64,000 bases of DNA. Origin: CAYRFE01 sp964423645 [NCBI: uncultured bacterium] (GTDB taxonomy: Bacteria; Macinerneyibacteriota; Macinerneyibacteria; Macinerneyibacteriales). The stretch lies in contig CAYRFE010000004.1 of assembly GCA_964423645.1 (NCBI GenBank), positions 49,940-113,939 on the forward strand, written 5' to 3'. The first letter of the stretch is position 1. Each line of letters opens with the position of its first letter. Shown here piece after piece: positions 7,758 to 16,014 of this stretch. The notes under the pieces are model-generated. The model saw only the letters and a list, made by a program, of their open reading frames with translations. It was not told where the DNA came from and searched no databases. Both the position numbers and the translations under genes were made by a program.

Positions 7758-10457
7758 TCATCCGTTATTCAGCAGATCATCATACATCTTTTTACGGCAA
7801 TCCGGACATATACTATGACTGAATTGTGCATCAGTATGTGTCTCTATATACCCCTCAACGCTTTTCCAGCCGTCTTTATCATGCACTTTTTTACAACCTG
7901 CACAAATATGTATGAACCCGCTAAGCGCTTTTGTGAGTGACGTGGTCAATTGTTCACTCATTGCGGCTCGTTCACGCTCAGCATCTTCCCGCAATGCAAT
8001 CTCGTGCTGAATTTGACAATTGAGCGCGTGTAAAACGGCAAGCGTGCGCACACGTGCCAACAATTCATCCTTATCGAACGGTTTTACCAGATAATCGTTT
8101 GCACCCGCTTTTAAACCGTTCACAATATCCTGCGGTTGATTTTTTGCAGTCAACATCAGAATGGGCATATCCATAAGAGAAAATTTTTCACGGATCTTGA
8201 TCGCTACCTCATACCCCGACATTTTGGGCATCATTACGTCTAATAGGACAATATCAGGCACTGTCTCTTCTATTATTTTAAGGGCATCAGGCCCATTCTC
8301 GGCTTTCAACACCGTATACCGAGCAAATACAAGATGATTGAGCAATACTTGCAAATTTACCGGATCATCATCAACAATGAGAACCGTTGATTGGGTCAGA
8401 TCGCCTTGCGAATACTCAATGACACTATTTGTTGTGACGACATGAGGTTTGATCGCATGCTTCACGATCGGAATAGCATCTCCTGTAATTTGCACAATGG
8501 ACTTTTCATTGTATAACGGTAATGAGAACGAAAATGTTGAACCTTTCCCAACCTCAGACTCGACACGAATCGTACCGCGATGAAGCTCAATCAGTTTTTT
8601 AGTGATTGCCAACCCGATACCGGAACCGCCTGATCCCAATGTCTGAGCATTGGAAGCTTGCTCAAACGGCATGAATATACGCTCAAATTGTTCGTGCGGG
8701 ATACCAATCCCGGTATCGGTAATATGCACAACGCACATCCCCTCTTCAACTTCTGCGGTAACAACGACTCGCCCCTCTTCAGTATATTTGATCGCATTTC
8801 CTATCAAATTGAGTAATATTTGTTGCAATCTGTCTTCATCCGCATAAACAAGGGGAAGGGCGCGTGAAATATCATTTACTAATGTAATATTTTTCCCGGA
8901 TTTCAAATGACCCGATATCTGAATAACCATGTCAACGATATCGTATACGATCAACGGTTTCTGATTGAGACTGATGTTTCTGTTCTTTAAATGCGAAAAA
9001 TCTAAAATATCATTGATGAGATTCGTGAGTCTTTTTCCGCTGCCGATGATCATCATGAGATTATGTTTGGCTTGTTCCGTTAATACGCCTGCAACACCGT
9101 CATAAAGTGATTGTGCGATACCGATGATCCCGTTGAGCGGTGTACGCAACTCATGAGACGTATTTGCCATAAATTCATCTTTTAAATGATCGAGAGCAAC
9201 CAATTTTTCCGAGAACAATTCTACTTGGACAAATGCATTTGAGATACGTAACGACATTACATATGACTGGAACATAATGAATAAGAAAAACCCTACGGGA
9301 ATAAGATATGCGGTCATAATGACCTGATGTGAATACAGGATATCATTTACTATCGTTGCTGCTAAAAATAAAAAACCCAAGAGCATGACCTTTGCACTTT
9401 CCTGGCGATGTATGCTGGCTCGTATTAGAATGATAATTATATATATTGCAACGAGTACATCAAGCACTTCATACAACGGTAAAGTATAAATATAAACTTT
9501 CGCGGGGAAAAACATTACAACTGAGACAAACAGAACTCCCATGATGACAAAGCCTTTGGTGATCGCAGGAAAATCTTCTTTAGGGAACAATGAACATAAA
9601 AACAATAAAAACACCGGCAATACCATGTAATGGGGAATATAATCAAGTTTGACTAAAAATTCCCATCCGGCGTTGGGATAAATTATATTAAGGAATCGCT
9701 CTCCATTTACTAATGAAAATAACGCAAATAAGAAACAGGTCAAACTAAAATACAATGTTGAAATATCTTTTTTTCGAAAAATATACAAACTGAAGTGATA
9801 AAAACCCATGAGAAGAAGTCCGCCGATTATGAACAGGTCAAACGCCAATCGTTTTGCAGTCGCCGTAAGCATCATCTGTTCGTTTCCTATTTCCATGATT
9901 CCTTCAATACCGCCGCGTACATGGGAAAAATTTGAAATTTGTAAGATAATATCAAATTCTTGTGCATTGGAAGGAAGAGCGGACATTTTATTCAACAAAA
10001 GGGGTTTCGCGGTACGGGGTGAGGCGGATACCACACCGTTCGTAATTATTGCTTCGCCATTGACCCATAAACGATACGAGGTTAAAGCGAACGGCATAAA
10101 TACCATCAACCGTTCGGACGGCTTTTTTAAACGTACCCGCAAACGCATTGTCGCATATCCGTCGCCGGGTAATCGTTTATCACCAATTTTTACGGCATTC
10201 CATGTCCCCGGCAACGTGATATATCCTGTTTGATTGTGCGTCGAGTTTGAAAAATCCTTCGGCTCCAACAGTTGATTCCAGTAGAATTCCCATTCCCCGT
10301 TCAACGGAGCAATACCGTCGGTTATAAAATCCCATTGTGAAAGGTCTAACTCACCGGATTTCGATTGTATATAATTTTCTTTCACGGAACCGATTCTACA
10401 TGACGTCATCAATACAATAACAATTCCGACGATTCCAATGAAAAATAACCGACGCAT
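7758..10457 (-). CDS. 7TMR-DISM hybrid sensor histidine kinase/response regulator
   Basis: 899 residues. Lipobox-like LMTSC at 16-20; periplasmic galactose-binding-like DISM domain (about 40-195); seven membrane helices (205-400); HisKA with phosphorylated His435 in NTSHELRTP; HATPase with N554, DTGIGIP and GSGGSGIGL; receiver with DDD near 695, phospho-acceptor Asp740 (VLLDVMMP) and Lys792 (VKPFD). It ends in a short Cys4 module (C852/C855, C884/C887; ICAGCKK...CPDC) that is common at the C-terminus of such regulators and probably binds zinc. Follows the SFPD repeat gene by 17 bases; AAAGGAG precedes the ATG. DISM sensors generally detect extracellular carbohydrate or envelope cues; the ligand here is unknown. 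Confidence 0.92.
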   Translation of the reverse strand: MRRLFFIGIVGIVIVLMTSCRIGSVKENYIQSKSGELDLSQWDFITDGIAPLNGEWEFYWNQLLEPKDFSNSTHNQTGYITLPGTWNAVKIGDKRLPGDGYATMRLRVRLKKPSERLMVFMPFALTSYRLWVNGEAIITNGVVSASPRTAKPLLLNKMSALPSNAQEFDIILQISNFSHVRGGIEGIMEIGNEQMMLTATAKRLAFDLFIIGGLLLMGFYHFSLYIFRKKDISTLYFSLTCFLFALFSLVNGERFLNIIYPNAGWEFLVKLDYIPHYMVLPVFLLFLCSLFPKEDFPAITKGFVIMGVLFVSVVMFFPAKVYIYTLPLYEVLDVLVAIYIIIILIRASIHRQESAKVMLLGFLFLAATIVNDILYSHQVIMTAYLIPVGFFLFIMFQSYVMSLRISNAFVQVELFSEKLVALDHLKDEFMANTSHELRTPLNGIIGIAQSLYDGVAGVLTEQAKHNLMMIIGSGKRLTNLINDILDFSHLKNRNISLNQKPLIVYDIVDMVIQISGHLKSGKNITLVNDISRALPLVYADEDRLQQILLNLIGNAIKYTEEGRVVVTAEVEEGMCVVHITDTGIGIPHEQFERIFMPFEQASNAQTLGSGGSGIGLAITKKLIELHRGTIRVESEVGKGSTFSFSLPLYNEKSIVQITGDAIPIVKHAIKPHVVTTNSVIEYSQGDLTQSTVLIVDDDPVNLQVLLNHLVFARYTVLKAENGPDALKIIEETVPDIVLLDVMMPKMSGYEVAIKIREKFSLMDMPILMLTAKNQPQDIVNGLKAGANDYLVKPFDKDELLARVRTLAVLHALNCQIQHEIALREDAERERAAMSEQLTTSLTKALSGFIHICAGCKKVHDKDGWKSVEGYIETHTDAQFSHSICPDCRKKMYDDLLNNG

Positions 10458-10474
10458 GCGAATGCTCCTTTGTG

Positions 10475-10708
10475 TTATATACCTGGAAATGAATCAACAT
10501 ACTGAATTGTAAAATCAGGGAATGAATCGACGATTTGTATTTTATAATCCGGAAAAGAGGTCACTTCTTCCCACTTTCCTATCGAATCCGGGAATGAACT
10601 CACCATCTGAACGCGTAGGTCGGGAAAAGAGGTCACGACCTGAACTTTGAAATCGGGAAAAGAATCAACAAACTGAATTTTCCCGTAGATACGTGATACA
10701 TCTGCCAT
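10475..10708 (-). CDS. Small SFPD-repeat protein
   Basis: 77 residues made almost entirely of six tandem units of about 11 residues with consensus K-I-Q-hydrophobic-V-D/T/S-S-F-P-D-x: KIQFVDSFPDF, KVQVVTSFPDL, RVQMVSSFPDSIG, KWEEVTSFPDY, KIQIVDSFPDF, TIQYVDSFPGI. Unit three has two extra residues; the last ends in PG. The alternation of hydrophobic residues suggests one beta strand per unit with a turn at SFPD, i.e. a tiny beta-solenoid or sheet. No signal peptide. AAGGGGGGAAAA precedes the ATG. It lies between the chagasin-like gene and the hybrid kinase, 15 and 17 bases away, so the three are one transcript. Function unknown. Confidence 0.8.
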   Translation of the reverse strand: MADVSRIYGKIQFVDSFPDFKVQVVTSFPDLRVQMVSSFPDSIGKWEEVTSFPDYKIQIVDSFPDFTIQYVDSFPGI

Positions 10709-10723
10709 AGTTTTCCCCCCTTT

Positions 10724-11077
10724 CTATTCAATCGTTACTGTTACGGTACAATCGCTGAACGGGTCGCCTCGAAAATATTGCAGTATTTTTATTGTTGTGC
10801 TCCCCGCTGCACATGCTTCGAAACGAAATAAGCCTTGCTCTTCATCGGCACCGCACATCCCCGCCTCGATCGCTTCGGGATGCATATAATGAGAGTCATT
10901 ATCTTTTAAACACATTATTGCGGGATCCGCTATTTCATATCCAATGGTAAACCCAACGGATGCATGGGTTGAATAACTGCAGATAAGAAGATCGGAAATG
11001 TGCAACAAAACACTTCGATCGGTGTGCCCTGGGGCGCTGATACACCCTGAAATATCCACAAAAGAAACCTTTTTCAC
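10724..11077 (-). CDS. Small protein with chagasin-like pattern, unassigned
   Basis: 117 residues starting at GTG 11077, two bases after an AGGAGGATTT ribosome binding site plus GT. No signal peptide. The central GFTIGYEIADPAI and the C-terminal FRFEACAAGSTTIKILQYFRG resemble the arrangement of chagasin/I42 cysteine-protease inhibitors (GxGY-W...FxxxAxxxGxTxIxLxYxRPW), but the key Trp and RPW are absent, so this is only a fold-level suggestion. First gene of the operon with the SFPD protein and the hybrid kinase; its own promoter is visible at 11123-11150. Confidence 0.65.
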   Translation of the reverse strand: MKKVSFVDISGCISAPGHTDRSVLLHISDLLICSYSTHASVGFTIGYEIADPAIMCLKDNDSHYMHPEAIEAGMCGADEEQGLFRFEACAAGSTTIKILQYFRGDPFSDCTVTVTIE

Positions 11078-11122
11078 ACAAATCCTCCTATAGAATCATG
11101 ATTTTTGAATCCCCCACATCGT

Positions 11123-11150
11123 AGTATAAACACTTTGATTTTTTTTTCAA
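11123..11150 (-). promoter_or_regulatory. Sigma-70-like promoter of the kinase operon
   Basis: Minus strand: -35 TTGAAA (11145-11150), 16-base spacer containing an A tract, -10 TATACT (11123-11128). Predicted start near 11116 gives a leader of about 39 bases before the GTG at 11077. Confidence 0.7.
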
Positions 11151-11176
11151 GAATAATTTTCGAAACGCAAACATTA

Positions 11177-11346
11177 TAGAAACCTTTGCGAAAATCAAAA
11201 TATCTTAATGACGATCATTTCCCAAATACGGACGTGAGGATACAGTCATCATTTAGACCTTTGCAAAATTCAAAATTTCCTAAGTATCTTTACTTTCTAT
11301 AAAGGGGGTACACAAATTCAAAATTTGGTAGTTTTGCAAAGGTCTT
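11177..11346. repeat. Intergenic hairpin repeat, copy 3 (degenerate)
   Basis: Begins with GAAACCTTTGCGAAAATC, has a second internal AGACCTTTGCAAAATTC at about 11253, and ends with TTTTGCAAAGGTCTT. The internal GC hairpin is largely lost (ACGGACGTGAGGATACAGTC remains). It looks like one element with another inserted or a deletion product. The 393-base gap 11078-11470 contains this copy, the upstream promoter and the terminator at 11426. Confidence 0.55.
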
Positions 11347-11425
11347 CAACAGGCGATCAAAATATGCGAGAACTTTGTCCCCGCACCCCTTTTGTTTCAA
11401 ATCCCTCGCAATGTAAATGAACAAA

Positions 11426-11447
11426 CCCCATAGCATGTGCTATGGGG
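11426..11447 (-). terminator. Hairpin terminator after the propeller gene pair
   Basis: Perfect ten-base arms CCCCATAGCA and TGCTATGGGG with a two-base centre, followed on the minus strand by TTTGTTCATTT, and on the plus strand by CTGTTTT. It sits 24 bases after the stop of the minus-strand gene ending at 11471. Confidence 0.65.
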
Positions 11448-11470
11448 CTGTTTTAAAAAAACGTCCTTAA

Positions 11471-12610
11471 TCACTGCATCTCATTACAAATATATACGGT
11501 ATTCGACCCCTCGATCAGTGTTTCATCCTCACCGAATGCAGCACTTGCAATTACATAAAAAGTGGTATTTCTTGTAAATAACTGCACTTGAATACGTGTA
11601 TCGAGAAACGGCATCTCAATTCTTTTTACATACTGCCCGCTTGTTTTATCAAAAACATCAATGTACGGATGCTCAACACCAGGAACCTTTCCCCATGTTC
11701 TTTTTTTGTAACTTTGTGTATAAGAAATATACCCGCCAGAAGCTCTAACTACGTATATATACTTTTCTGTTACGCAAAAATCAGACACGGTTAATGCCCC
11801 GACAGGTTGCACCGATCCGTCAGCGATCTTTATCTGTTTTGCACACAACACAGAATTAAGCGGGTCATTATTTTTAATTTCCATGAGCGGGACAAGCGAA
11901 AAGTCGTACACACGAAGTTCATACCTGTCTTCACCTTCTTGAAACGCCAGGTACAGACGTGTTGTATCCTGTCGCATGACATTGGCATTGTACCCATAGA
12001 GCTTTACTCGCTCTTCCTGTGTTTCAGTTTTCAGATCAGTCGGAATTCCATTTATGATCTTCCCTTCTTTATCAGTACGAACCGCATAATATGGTACGGT
12101 CGGAGCAAACACATACCCGTCAGGAGCGTAGGCGACATGCGACGGTCCCCGATAAAGCTGAAACTCCCCTTGGAGCAAAACACTATCCTGATGTTTGAGC
12201 TGTGTATCAAAAACTTCCAATGTTCGCTTCATGCCATCCAATACTACCACAGAATTATCGACAAATCCAAAATAAGGGATCCAACTACTGAACTCACCTG
12301 GACCCTTACCTTCTTTTTTGATCATTACAACTTGCTCATTTAAGCCTGCGTCATACATTCGCAATGATTCTTTTCTTGTTTTTGCATGAGCAGTACCCAG
12401 AAGCACATCTCCTGTGAGCGCGTTCACTGCCCCCATATACAAATACTCGGAATCGGCAAGTGTCCTTGATGTAACGACTGAAAGCTTAGTCACATTTTTT
12501 GCATTAATGGTATTCTGAACATAAATTACGCCGTTTCTCTCATTCGATGTATAATTCTTTGAACATCCAAATAGCATAAGCACACATGTAACCATGAGTG
12601 ATACTCTCAT
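11471..12610 (-). CDS. 6-bladed beta-propeller lipoprotein
   Basis: 379 residues with a lipoprotein signal (LMLFGC, Cys16). The body shows propeller-type repeats, including the family signature KEGKGPGEFSSW followed by the VVVLDGMKRTLEVFD blade, as in the 6-bladed propellers of Bacteroidota-like genomes. Probably exported and lipid-anchored. It is 68 bases downstream of a paralogue (12679-13806) and likely co-transcribed. Two further propeller proteins occur at 16803 and 38367. Ligand unknown; such proteins often bind surface or extracellular factors. Confidence 0.78.
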   Translation of the reverse strand: MRVSLMVTCVLMLFGCSKNYTSNERNGVIYVQNTINAKNVTKLSVVTSRTLADSEYLYMGAVNALTGDVLLGTAHAKTRKESLRMYDAGLNEQVVMIKKEGKGPGEFSSWIPYFGFVDNSVVVLDGMKRTLEVFDTQLKHQDSVLLQGEFQLYRGPSHVAYAPDGYVFAPTVPYYAVRTDKEGKIINGIPTDLKTETQEERVKLYGYNANVMRQDTTRLYLAFQEGEDRYELRVYDFSLVPLMEIKNNDPLNSVLCAKQIKIADGSVQPVGALTVSDFCVTEKYIYVVRASGGYISYTQSYKKRTWGKVPGVEHPYIDVFDKTSGQYVKRIEMPFLDTRIQVQLFTRNTTFYVIASAAFGEDETLIEGSNTVYICNEMQ

Positions 12611-12678
12611 ACGCCACTCCTACAATTTAAACACACATCATCCTCGCTATACACAGACGCTGAGCTCCCTTCATTTAT

Positions 12679-13806
12679 TTACAAACGAACCCCTTTTTCA
12701 TACAAAGGATTCTTCAATACCGCGATGGCAAAATTTCTTGTTTGATTCTCGGCACGTTTCTTATTCATGAGTAAGTAGGTAGTTGGGCTCATATCCGCGA
12801 TCTGAATTATGATATTGTCATGTGTCACACCAAGGATCTTCACAAAACCTCGTATACCGTTCAATTGCGTACAGATGATCTGTGCGGTCTGTCGCTTTGT
12901 CTTTCTATCAAAAGCTCGGATATCCACATCCACCACTCTGTATTCGAATGGTTTTCCATCCGTCGGCGTCGATGCTTTCTCATATCCTCCGCCAAAAGAT
13001 GTATAGATATAGTTCTCATCAAAAGCGATACCTCCGATCACCCGATCTCCGACTTGAGTGATCGCACCGTTATAATTATACCATGAACATTCCTTGTAGT
13101 CACTCGTGGATTTTAACGAATACGTTTGAATCACGTTGAGATCAATATCATATTGCTCAAGGGTAAACGGTCTGTTGTAATACCCCAAGAATAAACTTTT
13201 TTCAAACGGATCGTAAGATAATACACCGCCTTGGAAGGGATCACCGTCTTGGGGTACTTCTTTCTGAAGTACTTCATATGCCTGACTTTCGCTAACAGAT
13301 AACCGAGTAAGATCGTATTTGAGCAATTTCACGCCAAACTTACCGTTGATATACATAAACGCATCATTGATCGTCACCGACATAGGGACACCGATTTCAT
13401 CATTTAATGCGATATCGTCAATGTGCTTCCCTTCAATTGAATAGAGAACAAGTTTATTTTGTGCATTGTCATAAATAACAATACGGTCATTCGCGATCGT
13501 AATGGCCATATGTGACTGAATTTCACCCGGCCCCTTTCCGTTTGCAATAGAGATTTGTCGAATTGTCTTTCCGCTAAGATCGGCAAAACAAAATCCGCCG
13601 CTGTTCGTCAGTATTTGAGGATATATGACTGTTCCGTTGTAATAATTTACTGCAGACATCGCATAGCTGGTGGAAAATGATTCCGGCTCCCATACTGTAA
13701 CGATTGGTGCATCAAGACTTGTGTGTGTTTTTGAACAACTCCACGTCAGGGCAACTATCATGATCAGAACAACAAGACCGAATCTCACACTCCCTACATG
13801 TTTCAT
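12679..13806 (-). CDS. 6-bladed beta-propeller lipoprotein
   Basis: 375 residues; signal peptide with lipobox ALTWSC (Cys24). Shares with the neighbouring gene the blade motif NGKGPGEIQSH and the following IVIYDNAQNKLVLYS strand pattern. Other blades are recognisable by repeated 'FDEN-YIYTSFG' and 'V-AFDRKTKRQ' segments. The gene is preceded by GAGGAGGACGC at good spacing. Sequence similarity to the downstream paralogue is low outside the GKGPGE blade, so the duplication is old. Confidence 0.78.
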   Translation of the reverse strand: MKHVGSVRFGLVVLIMIVALTWSCSKTHTSLDAPIVTVWEPESFSTSYAMSAVNYYNGTVIYPQILTNSGGFCFADLSGKTIRQISIANGKGPGEIQSHMAITIANDRIVIYDNAQNKLVLYSIEGKHIDDIALNDEIGVPMSVTINDAFMYINGKFGVKLLKYDLTRLSVSESQAYEVLQKEVPQDGDPFQGGVLSYDPFEKSLFLGYYNRPFTLEQYDIDLNVIQTYSLKSTSDYKECSWYNYNGAITQVGDRVIGGIAFDENYIYTSFGGGYEKASTPTDGKPFEYRVVDVDIRAFDRKTKRQTAQIICTQLNGIRGFVKILGVTHDNIIIQIADMSPTTYLLMNKKRAENQTRNFAIAVLKNPLYEKGVRL

Positions 13807-13984
13807 GCGTCCTCCTCATTCATCTATTTGACTCTCATTTCACCATTTTTGTTTCAATTTTTATTTGAACCCTTTGCGACACTACCGTTCTGGATATCAT
13901 TTCCCGACCCGCGGCCCTTTTCTCACGACAAAGAAACAGTGGATAAGGTGTATTTTTCAAAGTTCTCCGTGTGAAATCCTAAAG

Positions 13985-14036
13985 GAACGTCCCCTTCCTG
14001 TGTATCGCCCACTATTGTTACAGGTTAAGGGGACGT
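13985..14036. repeat. Long inverted repeat with ACGTCCCCTT arms
   Basis: ACGTCCCCTT plus CCTGT on the left pairs with ACAGG and AAGGGGACGT on the right, around a loop containing TATCGCCCACTATTG. The stem is about 15 bp with one or two mismatches. The palindrome is free-standing between the small lipoprotein gene (ending 14064) and the propeller gene start (13806). It may terminate the stress operon or be a mobile palindrome; no poly-T follows on either strand. Confidence 0.5.
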
Positions 14037-14063
14037 CGAGACCGCGATATTCACCGAATGAGA

Positions 14064-14207
14064 CTATCGTTCAGGCGATGGCAACACTGATACAATGGTC
14101 TGCTCCGATTGGCTGGCCTGCGGTTTGTTCTTCGATGCAGACTCACCTTTTCCCGCACATCCTACGATCATGACAGAGATCATCAAAACGAATACTAGTT
14201 TTTTCAT
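14064..14207 (-). CDS. Small lipoprotein, 47 residues
   Basis: A short frame on the minus strand, ATG at 14205-14207 and TAG at 14064-14066. It reads MKKLVFVLMISVMIVGC, a complete lipoprotein signal with lipobox IVGC (Cys17), followed by a 30-residue polar tail rich in Ser, Gln and Lys. AAAGGAG lies seven bases before the ATG. It is 54 bases downstream of the SHOCT-like gene and seems to be the last gene of the DUF2089-DUF4097 operon. No homologue recognised; the mature part is too short for a domain, so it may be a membrane-anchored spacer or signalling peptide. Confidence 0.75.
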   Translation of the reverse strand: MKKLVFVLMISVMIVGCAGKGESASKNKPQASQSEQTIVSVLPSPER

Positions 14208-14261
14208 ATATTTTCTCCTTTTTATGAAGATAATCCGCAGGCTCTATCTGCGGATCGACCT

Positions 14262-14687
14262 TCATCGACGGTCAATGTATATACGAACGTGAGTTCCGTC
14301 ACTTGATGTAACATTGACCAAATCCTCATCAATCTCATCAATACTTTCAGAAAGCCCTGCCAACAGCGTTGAAATATCGATTCCCTCTCTCTCGATCTGA
14401 ATTGCTGCATCTTTCGGCATCATCGAGAGTGCAAGATGTGCAAGTTTTAAAGGGACCGCTACGCGTACTTTATCACCGTCATCAGCATCGACTTCTATTC
14501 GAAGTTTTCCCTTCATATTCTTTTGCACAACAGGATCAATTTTCTTTACGCGCGCAGCCCCGTTTGAATAATCTCCGTTACCGGACTGTCTCGAGGATGC
14601 CCCCACTGCTTGCAGTAAACGTTCCGCTTGCTCGGGAGTGATTTTACCGTTTTCCAACATTTCAAGTATTTTTGCTTTTTCATCCAT
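14262..14687 (-). CDS. SHOCT-like domain protein
   Basis: 141 residues. The N-terminal 35 residues (AKILEMLENGKITPEQAERLL) are the short bihelical SHOCT-like/YvlB module; a Ser/Gly/Asn linker follows, then a second domain (60-141) with MPKDAAIQIEREGIDI and a strand-rich end TSSDGTHVRIYIDR. It lacks membrane segments. AAGGAGG precedes the ATG. Fourth gene of the stress-type operon; the same bihelical module recurs at the C-termini of the DUF4097 and DUF2089 proteins of this operon. Confidence 0.8.
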   Translation of the reverse strand: MDEKAKILEMLENGKITPEQAERLLQAVGASSRQSGNGDYSNGAARVKKIDPVVQKNMKGKLRIEVDADDGDKVRVAVPLKLAHLALSMMPKDAAIQIEREGIDISTLLAGLSESIDEIDEDLVNVTSSDGTHVRIYIDRR

Positions 14688-14698
14688 GATGAACCTCC

Positions 14699-15133
14699 TT
14701 ATAAACGTACGCTGACCGTTACATTGTCGCGACTCATGACATCAACTTCCACCGTTTCACATAATCCGATCAACGGATATTTTTTGACGCATAAATAAAC
14801 ATTGGCACAAAGCCATGTGATCGGTTTGAACCAAAAATATTTCACGTACACATCTTTTGATTTTACGTATACACCGGAAAACACCTTTTTTTCATAGGGA
14901 TGCACGCCTAAAACAAATAGAATATAGAAAAGCAAACTGATACCGAGATATGCAATGAACACCCAATGGAATACTCCGTCAATTCGAGTATTGATAAGAT
15001 ACAAAAGATACCATAACAACCCGGTTGCAATGAACAAAATAATCGTCGGTATAGCTTTTTTCACTACAATTCCTTTTATCGCCCAATACACGAAACTTAC
15101 TGCAAAAAAGAGAATTATCATCCACATAATCAT
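14699..15133 (-). CDS. Membrane protein of unknown function
   Basis: 144 residues with three hydrophobic helices in the first 75 residues (two N-terminal, one near 60-78), then a soluble tail with YVKSKDVYVKYFWFKPI and strand-like VEVDVMSRDNVTVSVRL. Its start overlaps the DUF4097 gene stop by ATGA. In the equivalent Bacillus yvl cluster, small membrane proteins (PspC-like YvlC, YvlD) occupy this position, but this sequence does not show a PspC motif. Position suggests it anchors or senses for the DUF4097 partner. Confidence 0.75.
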   Translation of the reverse strand: MIMWMIILFFAVSFVYWAIKGIVVKKAIPTIILFIATGLLWYLLYLINTRIDGVFHWVFIAYLGISLLFYILFVLGVHPYEKKVFSGVYVKSKDVYVKYFWFKPITWLCANVYLCVKKYPLIGLCETVEVDVMSRDNVTVSVRL

Positions 15134-16014
15134 GCCTTCACCGCTTTAATAAGTTTTTCGCCCTCTTCGGGTGTGATTTTACCACTGTCGATCATGTCAA
15201 CTATGCGTTGTACATGCTTTTTGGTACTATCAACTTCAACTTCAATATCACTATTATTTTCGTGAGAGAACATTTTAACAGGATTAAATTTCATAGACTT
15301 CAGCAAACTTTTAATCACGATTTTATCATCGGGATATTCACCCGATACATTGGTATCACCGCTGAGTGATTGGATAAACAATTGTGAATCACCGGTATAC
15401 GCAAGTATTTTTAAAGTGACATCACCTGACATGCTCTTGATCACGCCGTCTGTTGACAAATGAAGCGCTCCATTAATATTGCAATCCCCCGAATAACTGT
15501 TAAGTTCTAAGCCGGTCATTGTACCGCCGTTAATGATTATGTCTCCGCTGTATGAATTTAATCTCAATGCACCGTCCAATGTACCGATCGTGACATCACC
15601 GCTGTATGCCTCCAACTTGAATCCTTCTGTAGTCATTCTGTCGACGATCATATCACCACTGTATGTTTTGCAATTACCGCTGAATTTAAGGTCATTGGCC
15701 GCTAAATCTCCTGCATAGGTCACTACCGAGCCGTCAAAGATAAGCGCTTCAGGGTAACGAATGACTACATCAGCGTTATCACCTGATTTCCCCGGAGAGA
15801 GAATTATTATTCCAAACTTTTTTTCACGTTTATTTTCACGGATCTTCAATACGGTATTTTCCAATGACACATCAAAAATGTCATCCGCCGCATTTTTACG
15901 AAGTCCGGGAAATTCAATTTCAATATCTTTCCTGTCTTCAGCTTTAAATGTCAGATCACCGCTTTTTAATGAAATATCTAACGTGAGTCTTTCACCTGAA
16001 TATTCAAAAATCAT
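15130..16014 (-). CDS. DUF4097 beta-helical protein with C-terminal SHOCT-like module (YvlB/LiaX-like)
   Basis: 294 residues. Residues 90-230 are a run of parallel-beta type repeats with recurrent YSGD/SGD turns (TYSGDMIVD, AYSGDVTIG, SYSGDIIIN, SYSGDCNIN, SMSGDVTLK, SLSGDTNVS), which define DUF4097. The last 25 residues (VDMIDSGKITPEEGEKLI) are the bihelical module that in LiaX/YvlB sits at the N-terminus. Such proteins take part in sensing envelope damage. No signal peptide, so export is uncertain. Overlaps DUF2089 upstream by four bases. Confidence 0.85.
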   Translation of the reverse strand: MIFEYSGERLTLDISLKSGDLTFKAEDRKDIEIEFPGLRKNAADDIFDVSLENTVLKIRENKREKKFGIIILSPGKSGDNADVVIRYPEALIFDGSVVTYAGDLAANDLKFSGNCKTYSGDMIVDRMTTEGFKLEAYSGDVTIGTLDGALRLNSYSGDIIINGGTMTGLELNSYSGDCNINGALHLSTDGVIKSMSGDVTLKILAYTGDSQLFIQSLSGDTNVSGEYPDDKIVIKSLLKSMKFNPVKMFSHENNSDIEVEVDSTKKHVQRIVDMIDSGKITPEEGEKLIKAVKA

